The notes beneath the pieces were generated by a model. That model did no database searches. It worked only from the letters and a program-made list of their open reading frames with translations, and was not told the origin of the DNA. Made by a program: the position numbers and the translations under genes. Positions 11,722 to 24,690 of a DNA stretch of 64,000 nucleotides are shown here, in pieces. This DNA is from Dermatemys mawii (Eukaryota > Chordata > Testudines > Dermatemydidae): the NCBI GenBank assembly GCA_007922305.1, contig ML677326.1, positions 55,112,785 to 55,176,784 on the forward strand. Reading direction: 5' to 3'. How positions within the stretch are numbered: position 1 is the first letter of the stretch; each line of letters opens with the position of its first letter.

Positions 11722-11729
11722 CACTAGAG

Positions 11730-14700
11730 GCTAATCAACAGATGAGGAAGGAAAAAAATAAAGGGAAGATGATCTTTGATGCAAGTTATATACTTTAGAG
11801 ATTTTGGTTTGTACTTCTTGACTTCAAGCTAGCTGGTTTTAGTGCATCAAGGATTATTTGACCTCAGCAAGCTTCTGTCCTGATCACAAACTGTGTGAGC
11901 GCATGTCTGGCTACTCTTGTTAATGCTTTCTGAGGAACTTGTATTTGATGTCCTCCTGGCAAAAGTGGATCTGTTCATAGTGTTGAATAAGAACATTCAT
12001 GGCTAAACAGCACTCCCAGGACAGCCTTCGTTGTTCCAAGACAATTCCTTATAGCAGACATTCTGATTTCGGATAGGGAATTACTATGGGGGGGCGTGGA
12101 CTCAAAATAATTTTTTAAAAGTCACTTTGATATTTGCATGGGAGTTTGAATGACCAAACTATAGACATCACCATACTAACTGAAAGATCATATGACTAGT
12201 GGAGTAGCATTGTTTCCTTTTATTTTGTCTTTTGTCTGGGAGTGCTTGAGTGTACTTTAGAACAGAGCCACTTGTACCAGCAATACAAAACAGGCATAAT
12301 GACACAGTTGAGCTTATTTCAGTAAATATAGTACTTCTATGGGGAACAAGTCCCCTAAGCGAATAGACTTGCTGAATCAACAGGACCGATCCCTTTCCCA
12401 GGAATAGAGCACAAAGAGGAATATGTTTTTTTTTCAATGCCAAAGCATGACAGGTTGAAACAAATATTCTAAGAATTTCCCCCCCAAAGAATAAAGCTGG
12501 CAAAAGAGTATTTTCTCTGCCCTGTGCTTTTAACTGGTGCCCAGTCCAACCATCAGAGCGAACAGCAAGAGAAAGATCTGTAGCATTAAGGACTTAAATA
12601 TGAAAGCAGAAAATATTCTCCAGATGAAGATTTTTTTTTCAGCTGAGACACGTATGAATAGACAGATTTTATGCATAACCTCTCTTACCAGTCACAATTA
12701 CACAGGCAACCTCCCACTCATATCTGCAATCATGCAACATCCTTGTGGCAACCACAGCAATTACTTGCATGGAAAAAATAATAGGAATTTTTTTTGGCAT
12801 TTTATCTGTCAATCTGACAAGTGTTTTGTCCTGTCTGAAAATCTCAATCACACTCTGCTTTTTTGCTCTTTTTCATCTGCTCCTTCCATTTGATCTATTC
12901 CCCTCATGCCTCCTCCTCCCACCGCCCCCAGGCATTTCATTTTGGCAGTGAGAAATCCGGATGCCTATAGAAGCATCTGTTAGCAAGGAGGAAGAACCAG
13001 GATGTTGTGATCCACCAGCTCTTCCATACCAGCTGAGAGCGTTTTCCTGGTAGCAGTGGTCTATGGACCACAGTTTTAGAACTGCTGCTATATTGTAGAT
13101 TTGTTTAAAAAAACCCCACCCTTAGAGTCCAATTTTTAGAGGTACTAAAACACTCATAACTTCCATTATTTTTCATGAGCTTCAGGTGCTCAGCAACTTT
13201 GAATACCAACTCATTTTCTTACTACATTATTTATGGATCAATTTGTTTTGATCAATTTCAAACCTTGCTTAACACAGCAGCTTGGAAGTTTGACTCAAGC
13301 TCAAATACTTTTGGGTTCGTGTTTTGCTTAGGAGGCAGTAGGGGGAAAAAGCAGTGAAGAGAGGACAAAAGAAAATAATAAGGTGAACTGTGGAGGATGT
13401 ATTGGGTAGAAATGAATAAGAGAAACTAAAAAAGAACAGAAGGGCATAGAGAGATTTTTTTTTTTTTATTAAACCACATACAATGTACTGTATGCCATAT
13501 ATAGGGCACCTACTCTTTCCAGACTAACATTTTACTGGAGGAAATGAAAGTAGAAGCGGGGGTTTCTCAACTACATAATCCAGATTTCCCTTAGAAGTGT
13601 CTTTTTTTTTAATTTGTTCTTTTTTGGGGGGAAAACACACCAACAACTCATGATCTTAAAATACAGGATAAAAGAGTTTTCAAATGAACCAACCAACCAA
13701 CCAAAAAAAACCCCATAAAAAACCCAACAAAAACAAAAAACAAACAGTTTCAGATATTCAGAGCAAGGAATGCCTACATTTTCTACTGCATGGGGAATTA
13801 ATCTGCCCAATTTGCTCTGTCCTAACAGGAATTATTTGTATAAATCCTTTACACATTAAAAGGAAAGGAGTCCCTTAGGGTGAAATTCATTCCAGCACAG
13901 AGAGCCACTAATGTGCATTATTCAAGACCTCTTTAAGCCAAGGTTTTTGCACAGGCATGAATTTACCTTTAGAGAGTTTCAGTTGTTCATTCACATAGGA
14001 ATACTGTGTCACAATATTACTTCAGAAGGACGTCTGCATATTTGGGAAAGCTAGAAATTGGTAGCATAACCTCTAAGTCTATTTCAGTTTCCTTGGAACA
14101 TGTTTATTTTTGAGTTTTCAAAATTGCTCATTCCAATAATCCTACAGTGTTTTTAATGTCTCTGCTATTGTAGCAAAGCTCTGCAGAATATTATGAAAAC
14201 ATCGAAGTCAGCAAGTCAGTATTTTACCAAGTACATCAGTGTCAACATTAGCTCCACTCTAAGAACCTCTGTACACCAGTGCTATCTATTTCATTAGACA
14301 ATGGTGTGGGGTTGGTACCAGGGTGCTTGTTAGTGTCACGCCATAAGACTAAGGTAGGTTTATGAAAATAGTTTATATATATAAAACTTTAAATTGAAAT
14401 GAAAACTTACTTTTGTTTCAAACAAATGCCTTTTCAAGGACATTTTAGTGCTTTAATTCAGTGCAGATAATTTGGAAAACATAGTGGGAAAATCTGAACA
14501 CACAGAGCTAGATGGTGGCATTTATGCCCCTTCCTTGGTGTAGGAGCAGCTTTTTATTGATGGGGAAGGTAGACAGATGAGTAGCATTAGGATCGAGCAG
14601 ATCACTCTTCCGGTGTGTTGGCCCTGCTACTTGAGTTGGTGAGGGAGCAGGCCAACTTTTTTTGGTTCCTACCTTTTTCTAGAACTTATTCCACCTGCAG

Positions 14701-16012
14701 AGCAGGGAGAACAAGAGCTGCTACTGTGGGAAGCCTTGCAAACCTTATTGATGAATGGAGAGGAAGGATCTTCTTTCATTGCCTCTCAATGGTTATTCTA
14801 ATCCACATAGTAGTAAGAGTTGGACATTTAACTAAAAACAACGTCTGAAAATAACTGCTTGAATTAAAAATGAAATCTGCTTAGTCTGTATTCATACCCC
14901 TCATGTATTCCCTGTTCATGAACAATCTACAAACAGTTTAGTTGAAGAAAAAGCAAATTTTAAGCAAAAATTAGAGACTATTGTGAAAAAGAATGTTGCA
15001 AGTACATGCACGTGATTCTAAATTACATAACAAGTGAACAAAAACAATACCCTCACATCTACTTCTTTAGTCAAAACCAACCAATACAACTTGACTATCC
15101 AGTCCTGAGAGTTTGCAGTAAACTTGTTCATAAACATATCAGAGAAAGAAACTTTATAAATATTGTTTGGTAAATGATTTTGAATAAGAACTAAATTTGA
15201 AAAAAAATTGTTCATGGATAATACACAAATCAAAAATGAAGGTACATTCATTGAACATATTATTTATCCAGTTCTAATAGTGACATGGTGCTGAAAACAT
15301 CAGCTGTACAAGAATAAATGAGCAAAGACATTGGTGGGATTAATGTAGCAAATTGTTTGACTAAAGAAAACAAGTCATAATGAATGTCCTGAGTGGTCTT
15401 TTCTGGTTCTGCTAATTAGAACAGGTTTTTAAGCTTTCACTAAATCAGTTTGAAGGCTGTGAATGTATTTGTTTACACATGCAATTAAAAGCTGTTTTTA
15501 TCATCCCTAGATTTGATCTATACATGTTTAGAATGTAGACATGCAGAATAACTGCAACAGACATAACTGCAATAAGGATGCTCCAACAAAAGTTATTTGT
15601 TTCAATTTATTTTTCTGAGAGTTCATATCAATCTGCCTATTCGTTTGGGGTCTCTGTACTACTTTTCATAGTCTCAATCAAAATTCAGTTCTTTCTGGAC
15701 ACAGGTCTGCTCTAAAACCTGCCAAAGGATTTTAGAAATCAATTAGGAATTCAGACATACTCTGCATATGCTTAAAAGTATATTTATGTAACATTGAAGA
15801 GCTGTAACTAGAGTATTGGCCAATACTGAAAAAGCATTTTACATTGTTTAATATTATACGTGATTGAAAGCTGATCTCAGGCTACTTTTCACCCTTTCAC
15901 ATCATGCCCCTAAAGCAAAGAGGATTGCTTATATGACTTACTATTGGCAAGTATGTAAAATAGTGATGTTTATTCTATGTTGTCTTTCATCACACATTTG
16001 ACCTTGGGTAAA
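11730..16012. other. No gene seen; largest stretch without recognised repeats on the left side
   Basis: Only short chance frames occur, the longest being 118 codons at 12537-12893, which has no recognisable domain. Minor items are an (AACC)n run near 13687-13703 and a relic of a hAT terminus (GGTCTATGGACCACAGTTTT) near 13057. If the window holds host regulatory sequence, this and 20.7-23.7 kb are the places to look, but I cannot show conservation. Confidence 0.4.
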
Positions 16013-16203
16013 ACTGTCAAAAGTGCCTAAGTGAATAAGGAGGCTATAGGCCAAAATTTTAAAGGTGTTTAGGTACCCACAGGTGCAGATCAGTTAATAG
16101 TGGATTTTCAAAAGTGACTAACTCCCATTCAGGTCAAAGCAATGGGAGTTAAGCACTTAAATATCTTTAAAAATCTGGCCCTTTGGCACTTTTGAAAATT
16201 TTA
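16013..16203. mobile_element. Palindromic MITE
   Basis: Outer arms GTCAAAAGTGCCTAAG and GGCACTTTTGAAAATTTTAC are inverted. Inner arms, GGCCAAAATTTTAAAGGTGT at 16049 and the reverse complement of the segment ending AAATCTGGCC at 16180, are inverted too. The centre contains ACTCCCATTCAGGTCAAAGC, a phrase widely shared among sauropsid foldback repeats. No TSD is clear. Confidence 0.65.
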
Positions 16204-16323
16204 CCTCGTGTAAATTTGTGAATCCTCTTGAGAAACTGGTAAAAATAAGTAAAGCATTGGCACATGGTCTAGAATACATGTTTTTGCTCTCATTTTACAT
16301 ACTTTTCTATTGCCACTGTCATT

Positions 16324-16451
16324 TAGGGTGACCAAACAGCAAATGTGAAAAACTGGGATGGAAATAGGAGGGTGGGTAATAGGAGCCTATATAAGAAAAA
16401 GACCCAAAAATCAGGACTGATCCTATAAAATCAGGACATCTGGTCACCCTA
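16324..16451. mobile_element. Short hAT MITE with perfect 8-bp TSD
   Basis: The 128-bp element starts TAGGGTGACCA and ends with the exact reverse complement TGGTCACCCTA. CTGTCATT is duplicated at 16316-16323 and 16452-16459. The interior has the AGCCTATATAAGAAAAAGAC phrase of a family spread across many vertebrates. It is a non-coding derivative mobilised in trans. Confidence 0.96.
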
Positions 16452-16459
16452 CTGTCATT

Positions 16460-16805
16460 GGGCAGTTAGTCTCTGTGGATAGGCTGAGCCCAGCCCCCCT
16501 GGAGAGCCTAATCCAGCAAATTAAAGAGAGCTGTGCTACATCTAGGCCTATAGAGGGCTGCTCTCAGGCAGCTGGAAGGAGGAAGCATTGTGGCATGCTG
16601 AGCTCAGGGAGGAAAATCCACACTGGAACGGAGTTAACTCCTGTGTGGGTCCCTGGAGCAAGGGGCTCAGAGAAGCAGCACTACAGCTCTTGCTCCAGGA
16701 GGGGAGCAGAGCTGACTGAGGCTGGGAGGAAGCCAGGAGCTGGAGTGTCAGACAGCTCTGGGTGGGGTAGCCCTGAAGCCTGGTGCCAACAGATGAATTA
16801 AGACT
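16460..16805 (+). other. Unassigned 109-codon frame in GC-rich sequence, possibly part of an LTR
   Basis: A frame opens at 16475 and closes near 16801. The predicted product is rich in Ser, Gly and Arg with no hydrophobic segment or motif, and a frame of similar size runs on the opposite strand. Composition and phrases such as GAGAGCTGTGCTAC resemble leader or U5 regions of turtle LTR elements, but I cannot place it. I do not regard it as a gene. Confidence 0.25.
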
Positions 16806-17795
16806 AATTTCTGTTTGTTTCATAATCCCTAGATAAAAAAAATCAACTTTCTTGACTGAGACTGATTGTGGCAGCATATGCTTTGAGGCGGGGAGAAGCA
16901 ATGGCCCTAGTGACAGTCACATATGATGACAGCATATAAAGAACAACTCATTTCTTTATACAAGTATTGCAGCCTTCCAATATTCAATATCATTTAGCAT
17001 TTTAAACCATTAATATGAACTGAATCTGTGTTTTGAGGAGTTATATTTTCTCTGAGTCATTGTATTTGTTATTTACTTACTTTTCAAGTCATCTAAATGA
17101 CTTGCCTTCTACTTGTTCACTGCATTTTCCCTTTAATTGCCATTTTAACACCTGCTGTGGAATCAGAACTGTCCACTAGGTAATACAGAGTTGAAAACTA
17201 CAGCTGCTGTTTCCACAAATCAAGGCTCAAGGGAGCTATGTAGCACTTCATCCTCTGGTAGCAATTAAACTACTGTTCTAGAGACTAGAAAAATTCTCTC
17301 TAAACCTAATCCAGATCCTGAAAATATTCTCATTGAAGCTAAAGTGTGAAGACTGTTTTTTAAAAAAAGACATTCCTGACAGACTCATGATTTTTTCCCT
17401 GGCACAGTTCACCCCTGCAAGAATCTCTTATGAAAGGCTGGTTTAGCTGCAATTCCTTACATTAACAACTGCAGCCAAATGTGAACTGCACCCTAGGCAG
17501 AAAGGTTTTTTAATTTAATAATCTAAAATATTCTTTCACAGTTCACCCACATTTTGCAGAACATTAGTAATAAATATGCCATTGATTCCATTTCTTAAGA
17601 CTATAAAAAGCTACTTTGAGTCACTTGTAGAGAGGCTTTTATGTTTTCCTGAGCCCAAAACAGATACACACAGACTTCTTGCTTTACAGACAGAGGGATA
17701 CAAAAGTAGTCTAAATATTTTTTTAAAAATTTGAAAAAAACCCACCACATTGACCAATATTGCCTCATTGTTGACTTGTACTCCTGTCAGTCTCT
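16806..17795. other. No gene seen
   Basis: AT-rich DNA without recognised elements. Confidence 0.4.
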
Positions 17796-17799
17796 ATCT

Positions 17800-17925
17800 A
17801 TCTGTTGTCTTTCGCTTAGATTGTAACCTCCTTTGGGGTGAGCACTATCCTTTTGTTCTGTGTTCAGACAGCACCCAATGGGGTCCTGTCCCACAACTGG
17901 GGCTCCTGGGTACATAAAAATAGAT
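17800..17925 (+). mobile_element. L2/MIR-type 3' tail
   Basis: TTAGATTGTAACCTCCTTTG, then GACAGCACCCAATGGGGTCC and GGGGCTCCTGGGTACATAAA, follow the pattern of the L2/MIR-related 3' tail common in sauropsids (TTAGACTGTAAGCTC... CAGCGCCTAGCACAATGGGG). Only the tail is present. Confidence 0.6.
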
Positions 17926-18069
17926 AAACATTCCTGAAGTAACTTTTCTATAACATATGTAGCATACACAAAATACATGGTGGTGCAGGGTAGGCTAAGG
18001 ATTATACTGACACTCATTTGGGATGTCCTATGTGATTCAATAGTGGCTTTGTCTGTTGTAAGCATTACA

Positions 18070-19840
18070 GACATAAGAACCTAAGAATGGCCATACTGGA
18101 TCAGATCGAAGGTCCATCCAGCCCAGTATCCTGTATACCGACAGTGACCAATGCCAGGTTCCCTGGAGTAAGTGAACCTAACAAGTAATGATCAAGTGAT
18201 CTCTCTTCTGCCATCCATCACCACTCTCTGACAAACAGAGGCCAGGGACACCATTTCTTACCCATCCTGGCTAATAACCATTAATGGACTTAGCCTTCAT
18301 GAATTTATCCAGTTCTCTTTTAAACCCTGTTATAGTCCTAGCCTTCACAACCTCCTCAGGCAAGGAGTTCCACAGATTTACTGTGCACTTTGTGAAGAAC
18401 TTCCAATTATTTGTTTTAAACCTGCTGCCCATTAATTTCATTTCGTGGCCCCTAGTTCTTATATTATGGGAATAAATAACTTTTCCTTATTCACTTTCTC
18501 CACACCACTCACGATTTTATATACCTCTATCATATCCCGCCTTAGTCTCTTTTCCAAGCAGAAAAGTCCTAGCCTTTTTAATCTCTCCTTATATGGGACC
18601 TGTTCCAAACCCCTAATCATTTTAGTTGCCTTCTCTGAACCTTTTCTGACGACAGTATATCCCTTTTGATGTGAGGAGACCACACATCTGTACGCAGTAC
18701 TCAAGATGTGGGCACACCATGGATTTATATAAGGGCAATATTCCATCTTATTCTCTATCCCTTTTTAAATGATTCTTAACATCCTGTTTGCTTTTTTGAC
18801 TGCCACTGCACACTGCACACTGCATGGATGTCTTCAGAGAACTATCCACGATGACTCCAAGGTCTTTTTCCTGATTAGTTGTAGCTAAATTAGCCCCCCA
18901 TTATATTGTATGTATAGTTGGGATTATTTTTTTCAATGTGCATTACTTTACATTTATCCACATGAAATTTCATTTGCCATTTTGTTGCCCAATCACTTAG
19001 TTTTGTGAGATATTTTTCAAATTCTTCACAGTCTGCTTTCGTCTTAACTATGTTGAGCAGTTCAGTATCGTCTTCAAAACTTTGCCTCCTCACTGTTTAC
19101 TCCTTTCTTCAGATCATTTATGAGTAAATTGAATAGGATTGGGCCTAGGACTGACCCTTGGGGAACACCACTAGTTACCCCTCTCCATTCTGAAATTTAC
19201 CATTTATTCCTACCCTTTTGACCAGCACTCAATCCATGAAAGGATCTTCCCTCTTATCCCACAGCAGCTTAATTTACGTAAGCGCCTCTGGTGAGGGACC
19301 TTGTCAAAAGCTTTCTGGAAATCTAAGTACACTATGTCCACTGGATTCCCCTTGTCCACATGTTTGTTGACCCGTTCAAAGAATTCTAATAGAATAGTAA
19401 GACATGTTGACTTTTGCCCAGCAATTTATGTTCTATGTGCCTGACAATTTAATTCTTTACTATTCTTTCAGCTAATATGCCCGGTATGGATATTCAATTT
19501 ACCAATCTGTAATTGCCGGGATCACCTCTAGGGCCCTTTTTAAATATTGGTGTTACATTAGCTATCTTCCAGTCATTGGGAACAGAAGCTGATTTAAAGG
19601 ACAGGTTACAAACCATAGTTAATAGTTCTGCAATTTCACATTTGAGTTCCTTCAGAACTCTTGGGCGAATGCCATCTGATCCCAATGACTTGTTATAGTT
19701 AAGTTTATCAATTAGTTTCAAAACCACCACTAGTGACACTTCAATCTGTGACAATTCCTCAGATTTGTAACTTACAAATGACGGCTCAGGTTTGGGAATC
19801 TCCCCAACATCCTCAGACTGTGAAGACTGAAACAAAAATT
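18070..19840 (-). mobile_element. CR1 LINE, 5'-truncated, about 1.8 kb
   Basis: The 3' end is at the low coordinate. It reads AGAACCTAAGAATGGCCATA followed by a TCCAGCCCAGTATCCTGT phrase, the reverse complement of the classic CR1 3' end. The copy runs upstream through the C-terminal pol region to the central RT domain near 19840, where it ends (5' truncation, usual for LINEs). It is the longest CR1 copy here. Confidence 0.95.
18440..19835 (-). pseudogene. CR1 reverse transcriptase fragment (pol)
   Basis: Three open pieces lie in order on the minus strand. The segment 19835-19494 contains LGSDGIRPRVLKEL and NDWKIANVTPIFKKG then NYR, the RT fingers/palm entry of CR1 proteins. The segment 19093-18890 contains SFEDDTELL, where the family catalytic box is F-A-D-D, so both Asp residues survive but Ala is Glu. 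It continues with DKCKVMHIEKNNPNYTYN, a hallmark of the CR1 RT C-side. The segment 18746-18459 holds the C-terminal MIRGLEQVPYKERLKRLGLF and MIEVYKIVSGVEKVNKE. Frameshifts and stops separate them. The endonuclease domain and ORF1 are absent. Confidence 0.93.
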
Positions 19841-19920
19841 CATCGTGGAAGCTGGTTAAAGTCTTTCTACCAGACTAGACTACTGTATACTCTATATTAT
19901 GTTTCTTTATATGCAGATAC

Positions 19921-20213
19921 AGGCTTGGTCTACACTAGCGGGGGAGTGGATGTTTGACCTAAGATACACAATTTCAGCTACGTGAATAAGGTAACTGAAG
20001 TCGGCGCATCTTACGTTGACTTACCTGGCGTCCTCACGGCGGAAGTGGGCTCCCCCCTGGACTTCGCCTGCACCTCTTGGCGAGCTGGAGTTCCAAAGTT
20101 GACGGGGAGTGCCTTTGGGGATCGATTTATGGCGTCTAAATAAGACGCGATAAATTGATCCCCAATAGATTGACTGCTACCTGCCGATCCGGCAGGTAGT
20201 GAAGACATACCCT
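19921..20213. mobile_element. MITE of the 'GGTCTACACTA' family, flanked by 7-bp direct repeats
   Basis: The 293-bp element begins AGGCTTGGTCTACACTAGC and ends GTAGTGAAGACATACCCT. Its ends are inverted relatives. CAGATAC occurs at 19914-19920 and at 20214-20220. Internal phrases (ATTTCAGCTACGTGAATAAG, TGACTTACCTG) recur inverted in the copy at 48092. The copy at 48092 has a TTA duplication instead, so superfamily (hAT-like with 7-8 bp, or PIF/Harbinger with 3 bp) is unresolved. Confidence 0.85.
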
Positions 20214-20558
20214 CAGATACATATGTAACATCTGTCTGTTGCAACTTCAGTTAACATCCTGCTTAATCTAAAAAGACTTCTTCAAAACCAGGGATAAATC
20301 AAATAATGGCTGACAGACTAAACAAAGGAGTACTGACAATCTTGTAAAACAGCCAGACTTGAATAAAAATGTATTGTGAATGTGTTTTGAATCAAACACA
20401 CAGGATTTAGGTACCACTAAACATTAGAAAAATTCAGCCCCAAACATAGATTTGGGCTTTGCAGCTCACATCCATCTCTAGTTCATGTATGTTTAGAGCT
20501 AAATCTTCACACCTTTGGAAGTTCATCGCTTATGAATCAAACAATTACAAATCAGTGC

Positions 20559-20680
20559 CCTGATCCTTAAAATGCTTATGCAAGTGCTTAACTTTAAGCA
20601 CATGGGTAGTCTCACTGAAGTAAATGGAATTACTTATATGTTTAAAAGTTAAGCAGGTGTGTAGGTGATTGCAGGAGTAA
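20559..20680. mobile_element. Palindromic MITE fragment
   Basis: CTGATCCTTAAAATGCTTAT and the following AGTGCTTAACTTTAAGCAC are mirrored by GTTAAGCAGGTGTGTAGGTG near 20650-20670. This pattern belongs to an old foldback repeat found widely in sauropsids. A second fragment is near 27700-27790. Confidence 0.55.
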
Positions 20681-23600
20681 AATAAATGCATTACCACTGC
20701 TAGAAGAAAGCATTAAATCAAAGTGGTGATGTTAAGTTTTCAGAGATGTGTTTAAACAATTCTTTCCTCAGGTGAGCTCTTTTATTTCATACTCTTATCG
20801 CTCAGGCAAGTTTTAGATTAGAGAATGGGGTGACAGACATGAGTCAGGTATCTCTTCAACTTCACAGAGAAAAACAGGGTTCTCAAAAGCTTCCACACTA
20901 TCTCTGCAAAACAATTTGTGATTTAGTGTATGTATTATTGCATTTAAATAGATGCAAGACGTATACAGGGATGTGGATTGCTAATGCTTCTCAAAAAGAA
21001 ATCAGATTTAAGTTCTTACAATAAGTAGAGTGCAAAGTGGTGCTACTGAGTAATAGAAAAATCAAATGTTACCATGAGAAATAGTTCTTTCTACCCACGT
21101 TATGGTTATATAGTCAACATGTGGAGTTCCTGATTAGACTGTCAACATCAGGAATTCATGTATAGTACTTTTCTATTTAATACTAGAAGCTTCAATTATA
21201 ATATTCAACTTCAAGCACCAAAGGAGTGAGATAGCTGCCCTTTGACTCTGTACTTTCACTGCACATACAAATGTCTTCCTTAATAAAGTAATTCTATCTT
21301 CCCCACTAGGAAAAATTACTGCAGTGTAGATCTGAAGGAGAATGGTCAAAAGAACTAAGAAAATAAGTACCCCCACAGGCAAGATCCCAATGGAATTCAT
21401 TAGCAATTTTATCCAAGAACGGAAATCTTCACTGTGTAAAGTTTTGGTTCTTCAGGTTTGTGTCAGTTAAGGGTACATCTACTTCTGATTTCTGCACAGA
21501 CCTGCCTGTTAATACTCCCAAGAATTACAACTTCAGTAGTAGCAATAGGAGAAAAGAACTGCAAATATTCAAGAAAAGTGTGGATACGAGATATAATGGT
21601 GCCAAAAAAAGGCTCTAGAGGTTAATTTTGAATCTATAGTTCACAACTCAAGGAGAATGAAAATTTGGCTCAAACTGTTTATTGCACCAGTTAATATAGC
21701 TACCCTTCTAGCTGATAAAAAGGTATGGATGGTAGTTGGGAATGTTTATGTTTTTCTGCATTATGAGATGTATTGAGAAAATGGGTTCAAGGCATAACAT
21801 TTTTTTCCTAATATGGCAGATGGCTGAAAACATAAGTCACAAATGACAAGGAAAGGTCAAAGTGGTAGAAGATACATACCATCATTCTTATGCTCAGAAT
21901 AACTTCCTTTCCTAAAATAATTCATGTCAGTGGACCCCCGTGTTAAAGTCTGTGTGAGAATCCTTTAACCATCTTCAAATTCTCTCTCTCTCACTCACTC
22001 TCTGTGGAAGGTAAAGGTGGAGCACAGCACCTTAGAGCATACAATAGAAAAGAATACTGACTGACACTGCAGGGTAAATTTCAGTAGGTAGGATGTGGTG
22101 GAATTTGACTGGAGCATATTAAAAGTCCCAATCTTGTGAAAAGTGCTATGGATCTTTCATGAGAACAAGTTGTTGGGATGTCAATTTTACTTATCCGAGA
22201 GAAGGCATTTTCAATAGAAGACTGCCCCCATGCATCCAGTCTTTCTGAATGTTTGTGACTGCCATTTATAGATCTCCATTTTGGAAAAATAAGTTCAACT
22301 GAAACAGTAATTTGTCAGTTACCTTTATAAAGGGAGATTTTAGATTTATTACTATTTGTTCCACATTTATCCAGTGTTTTACAAGGAGGAAAAGGGAAGC
22401 TAACTACACTCGAACTTTAGTTTTCAGTCCTCTTCCAGTGTTCATTTTTCTTTAGTAGCTTTGTATAATTTCCCAAGTAATGTCTGAATAATCAGATCTA
22501 ACACTTTCTTGTCTTTTGATGATGATGCTCTATGCAGCTTCCATTCTTCTGTAAGATGAATGTCTTGAGTCTTTTGTTAAGATCTATTCATCTTCCCTCT
22601 TCACTCTGGGGCCTAGCGCTCCTTGCAGACAAAAGTTGTACTCTGAAATGTAGTATTCACATTGGTTTCTGTTTGCATTTTTGTAAGATCTATTGAAGTA
22701 ATGCAGATTTTGGTGCCTTACTTAGCACAAATCTACTTTCTGAAGAATAAGATTAAATGAATTATTTTTAAATAATGCAGAAAATATTGAAGAAAATGCA
22801 CATTGAGTTACTAATGAATATAATTATTCTAAAAAAATTACAGCAACATCAGACATTTTTAAAGGGAAGACGTTCTTATGAAAAACATGCATAGAATTGG
22901 ATTTTTGTGTTATGACATTAAGATCAAATCTGATTCTTTTCTGTTTTTCATATATGTTAAGTAAATTAAAGATCAGTGCAGAACTCAGTAAATATCCTGT
23001 CACTGTTGATTATAATCAGTAGAGTTTATCTCTATTTAAAATATTGCTGTAACAAGGTAGCTTTAAGGCTTTGATGATCTGGAGCAAGTCCAGTCTCCAG
23101 TCACAGACATATTTCTGAACCTCCTACCTAGTAACAGTGCAGTGTTATGACTACATCAGTCTCAGTGTAATGGTGTAAAGTATATATTGTGTAGAAAGGG
23201 GTTACATTATGGCACTGCACTCTAGCATCTAATTCCTGATTCTGTACTCACTGATTATTACACAATTTCTCTCAGTCTGTGTTGAGTTTGAAAGCAAATT
23301 AGGAGCTGTTTGTATCTTGTCTTAGTTGGCAGAACAGCGCAGTCAATGTTTCTGTTCCAGGAAGCTCAAAGACAACTTGGAGAAGCATTAAGAAATATAA
23401 GCTACAGTGGCTCTGTAAACATTTTCCATAGTATGAGGTCAATTAAGAATAAATAAATAAATTTAAATCCCTCATGACAGAGTATACCCCTGTGTTTTCA
23501 CCCTACAGACCACCGTAATAGTAGTCATACAAGGAATGCTTTCTGAAGTATCATTTAAAAAACTCGATTTCCTGATAAATATTATCATGCCAAAATGCAT

Positions 23601-23690
23601 GTAGCAGCTTTATATGCAGTTAGAAACAAATTGAAATCATGACTAAAATTAGACTTTCCAGATAAATCTGAGGAGTAGTCAAACCAGTTC
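20681..23690. other. No gene seen
   Basis: Three kilobases of AT-rich DNA with chance frames only (20830-21024, 21173-21406). No recognised repeat is present apart from a short (TC)n/ACTC run near 21983-22002. Confidence 0.4.
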
Positions 23691-24215
23691 CTCAGAGACA
23701 AAGGGTAAGCTGACACCTCAGCCACACATATGGACCATTACCTGTTAAGTAGCTATTCCTCAGCAGGAAAGAGAGCAGGGGCAAAAAATCTACATTTTAG
23801 CAAAGAAACATTTTAGCAAAGAAACAGCATGGAGTTTCCTTCCACACAGACTGCCTGTCACCTTGCTCACAACCAGAAATGCTTCTCAAAGGGGGACCAG
23901 GACTATAAAATGAAGGGGCAAACACTCAAGACACCCTCTTCTGTCTGCCAATTACATTATCTGCATCTGAGAAGAAAACAGCTGTTGGACTTTGGAGGAG
24001 ACCCAACATAAGAGTTTGGTCAGTAATCTGCTGGAACATGTGGTGAGAAAGTTTTCTTTGCAACTAAGATAATTTAAGATATAGCAAACAGTTTCTTTAT
24101 TTTTCTTGTAACCATTTCTGACCTTTATGCCTCATTATTTATACTCACTTAAAATCTCTGTGTAATTAATAAACTTGTTATTGTTTTATGTAATTCAGAG
24201 TGTTAAAATTGGAGC
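23690..24215 (+). mobile_element. LTR candidate
   Basis: The segment ends in a region with TTTCTTGTAACCATTTCTGA, TGCCTCATTATTTATACTCA and AATTAATAAACTTGTTATTG, which I recognise as the R/U5 region and poly-A signal of a turtle LTR. Upstream it holds a 16-bp direct repeat (ATTTTAGCAAAGAAAC, twice within 23794-23826). Ends and TSD could not be defined, so boundaries are approximate. Confidence 0.45.
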
Positions 24216-24690
24216 ATGTGGGTACTCTATTTGAAATAATTAAGTGCCATATTTTTCCCTTAGAGGAACAGTGGATTTAATATATTTGTATGGTCCAGGA
24301 GAGGACTGAGCAATAAGGACATACTTTTCTGGGGAAGATCTGGGACTGGGGTGGGGTGGGGTGTCAGTGTCACCCTGAAGCATAACCAAGATTGGTAAAA
24401 TTCAAGGTGTGGATGAGTGGCTGCAGCAGACACAGACACAGCTGGAAGTGATTTACATGCTGGAAGCTGTTTGTGAGCAGTCCAAGTTGGAGGATGCAGC
24501 AGCAAGGCATTGTAAAGGTGCAACAGAGAAGCTTTTGAGGTCAAACTCATCTTCGAAAGACTTATCAGAACCAATACAAATGTTAAAAAGGGTTCACAAT
24601 TAGTTTGGTTTCAGCTGAAGTTTGAGCCAATTCTTCTCCCTGCCTTTAAAAACAAAACAACTTCTGTCGATTGCAGTGGCAGGTAAGAGC
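24216..24690. other. No gene supported
   Basis: It contains a short GGGGT-rich run near 24351-24362 and a 64-codon frame at 24409-24603 with a helical, Gln/Glu/Ser-rich product that I do not recognise. Confidence 0.35.

Noticed and set aside
12537..12893. 118-codon plus-strand frame in unique DNA
   Set aside because: No domain, Asn/Cys-rich with irregular composition, and an overlapping opposite-strand frame. The length is within chance for this AT content over 64 kb.
16475..16801. 109-codon frame as a candidate gene
   Set aside because: Ser/Gly-rich product, a frame of equal size on the other strand, and LTR-like composition.
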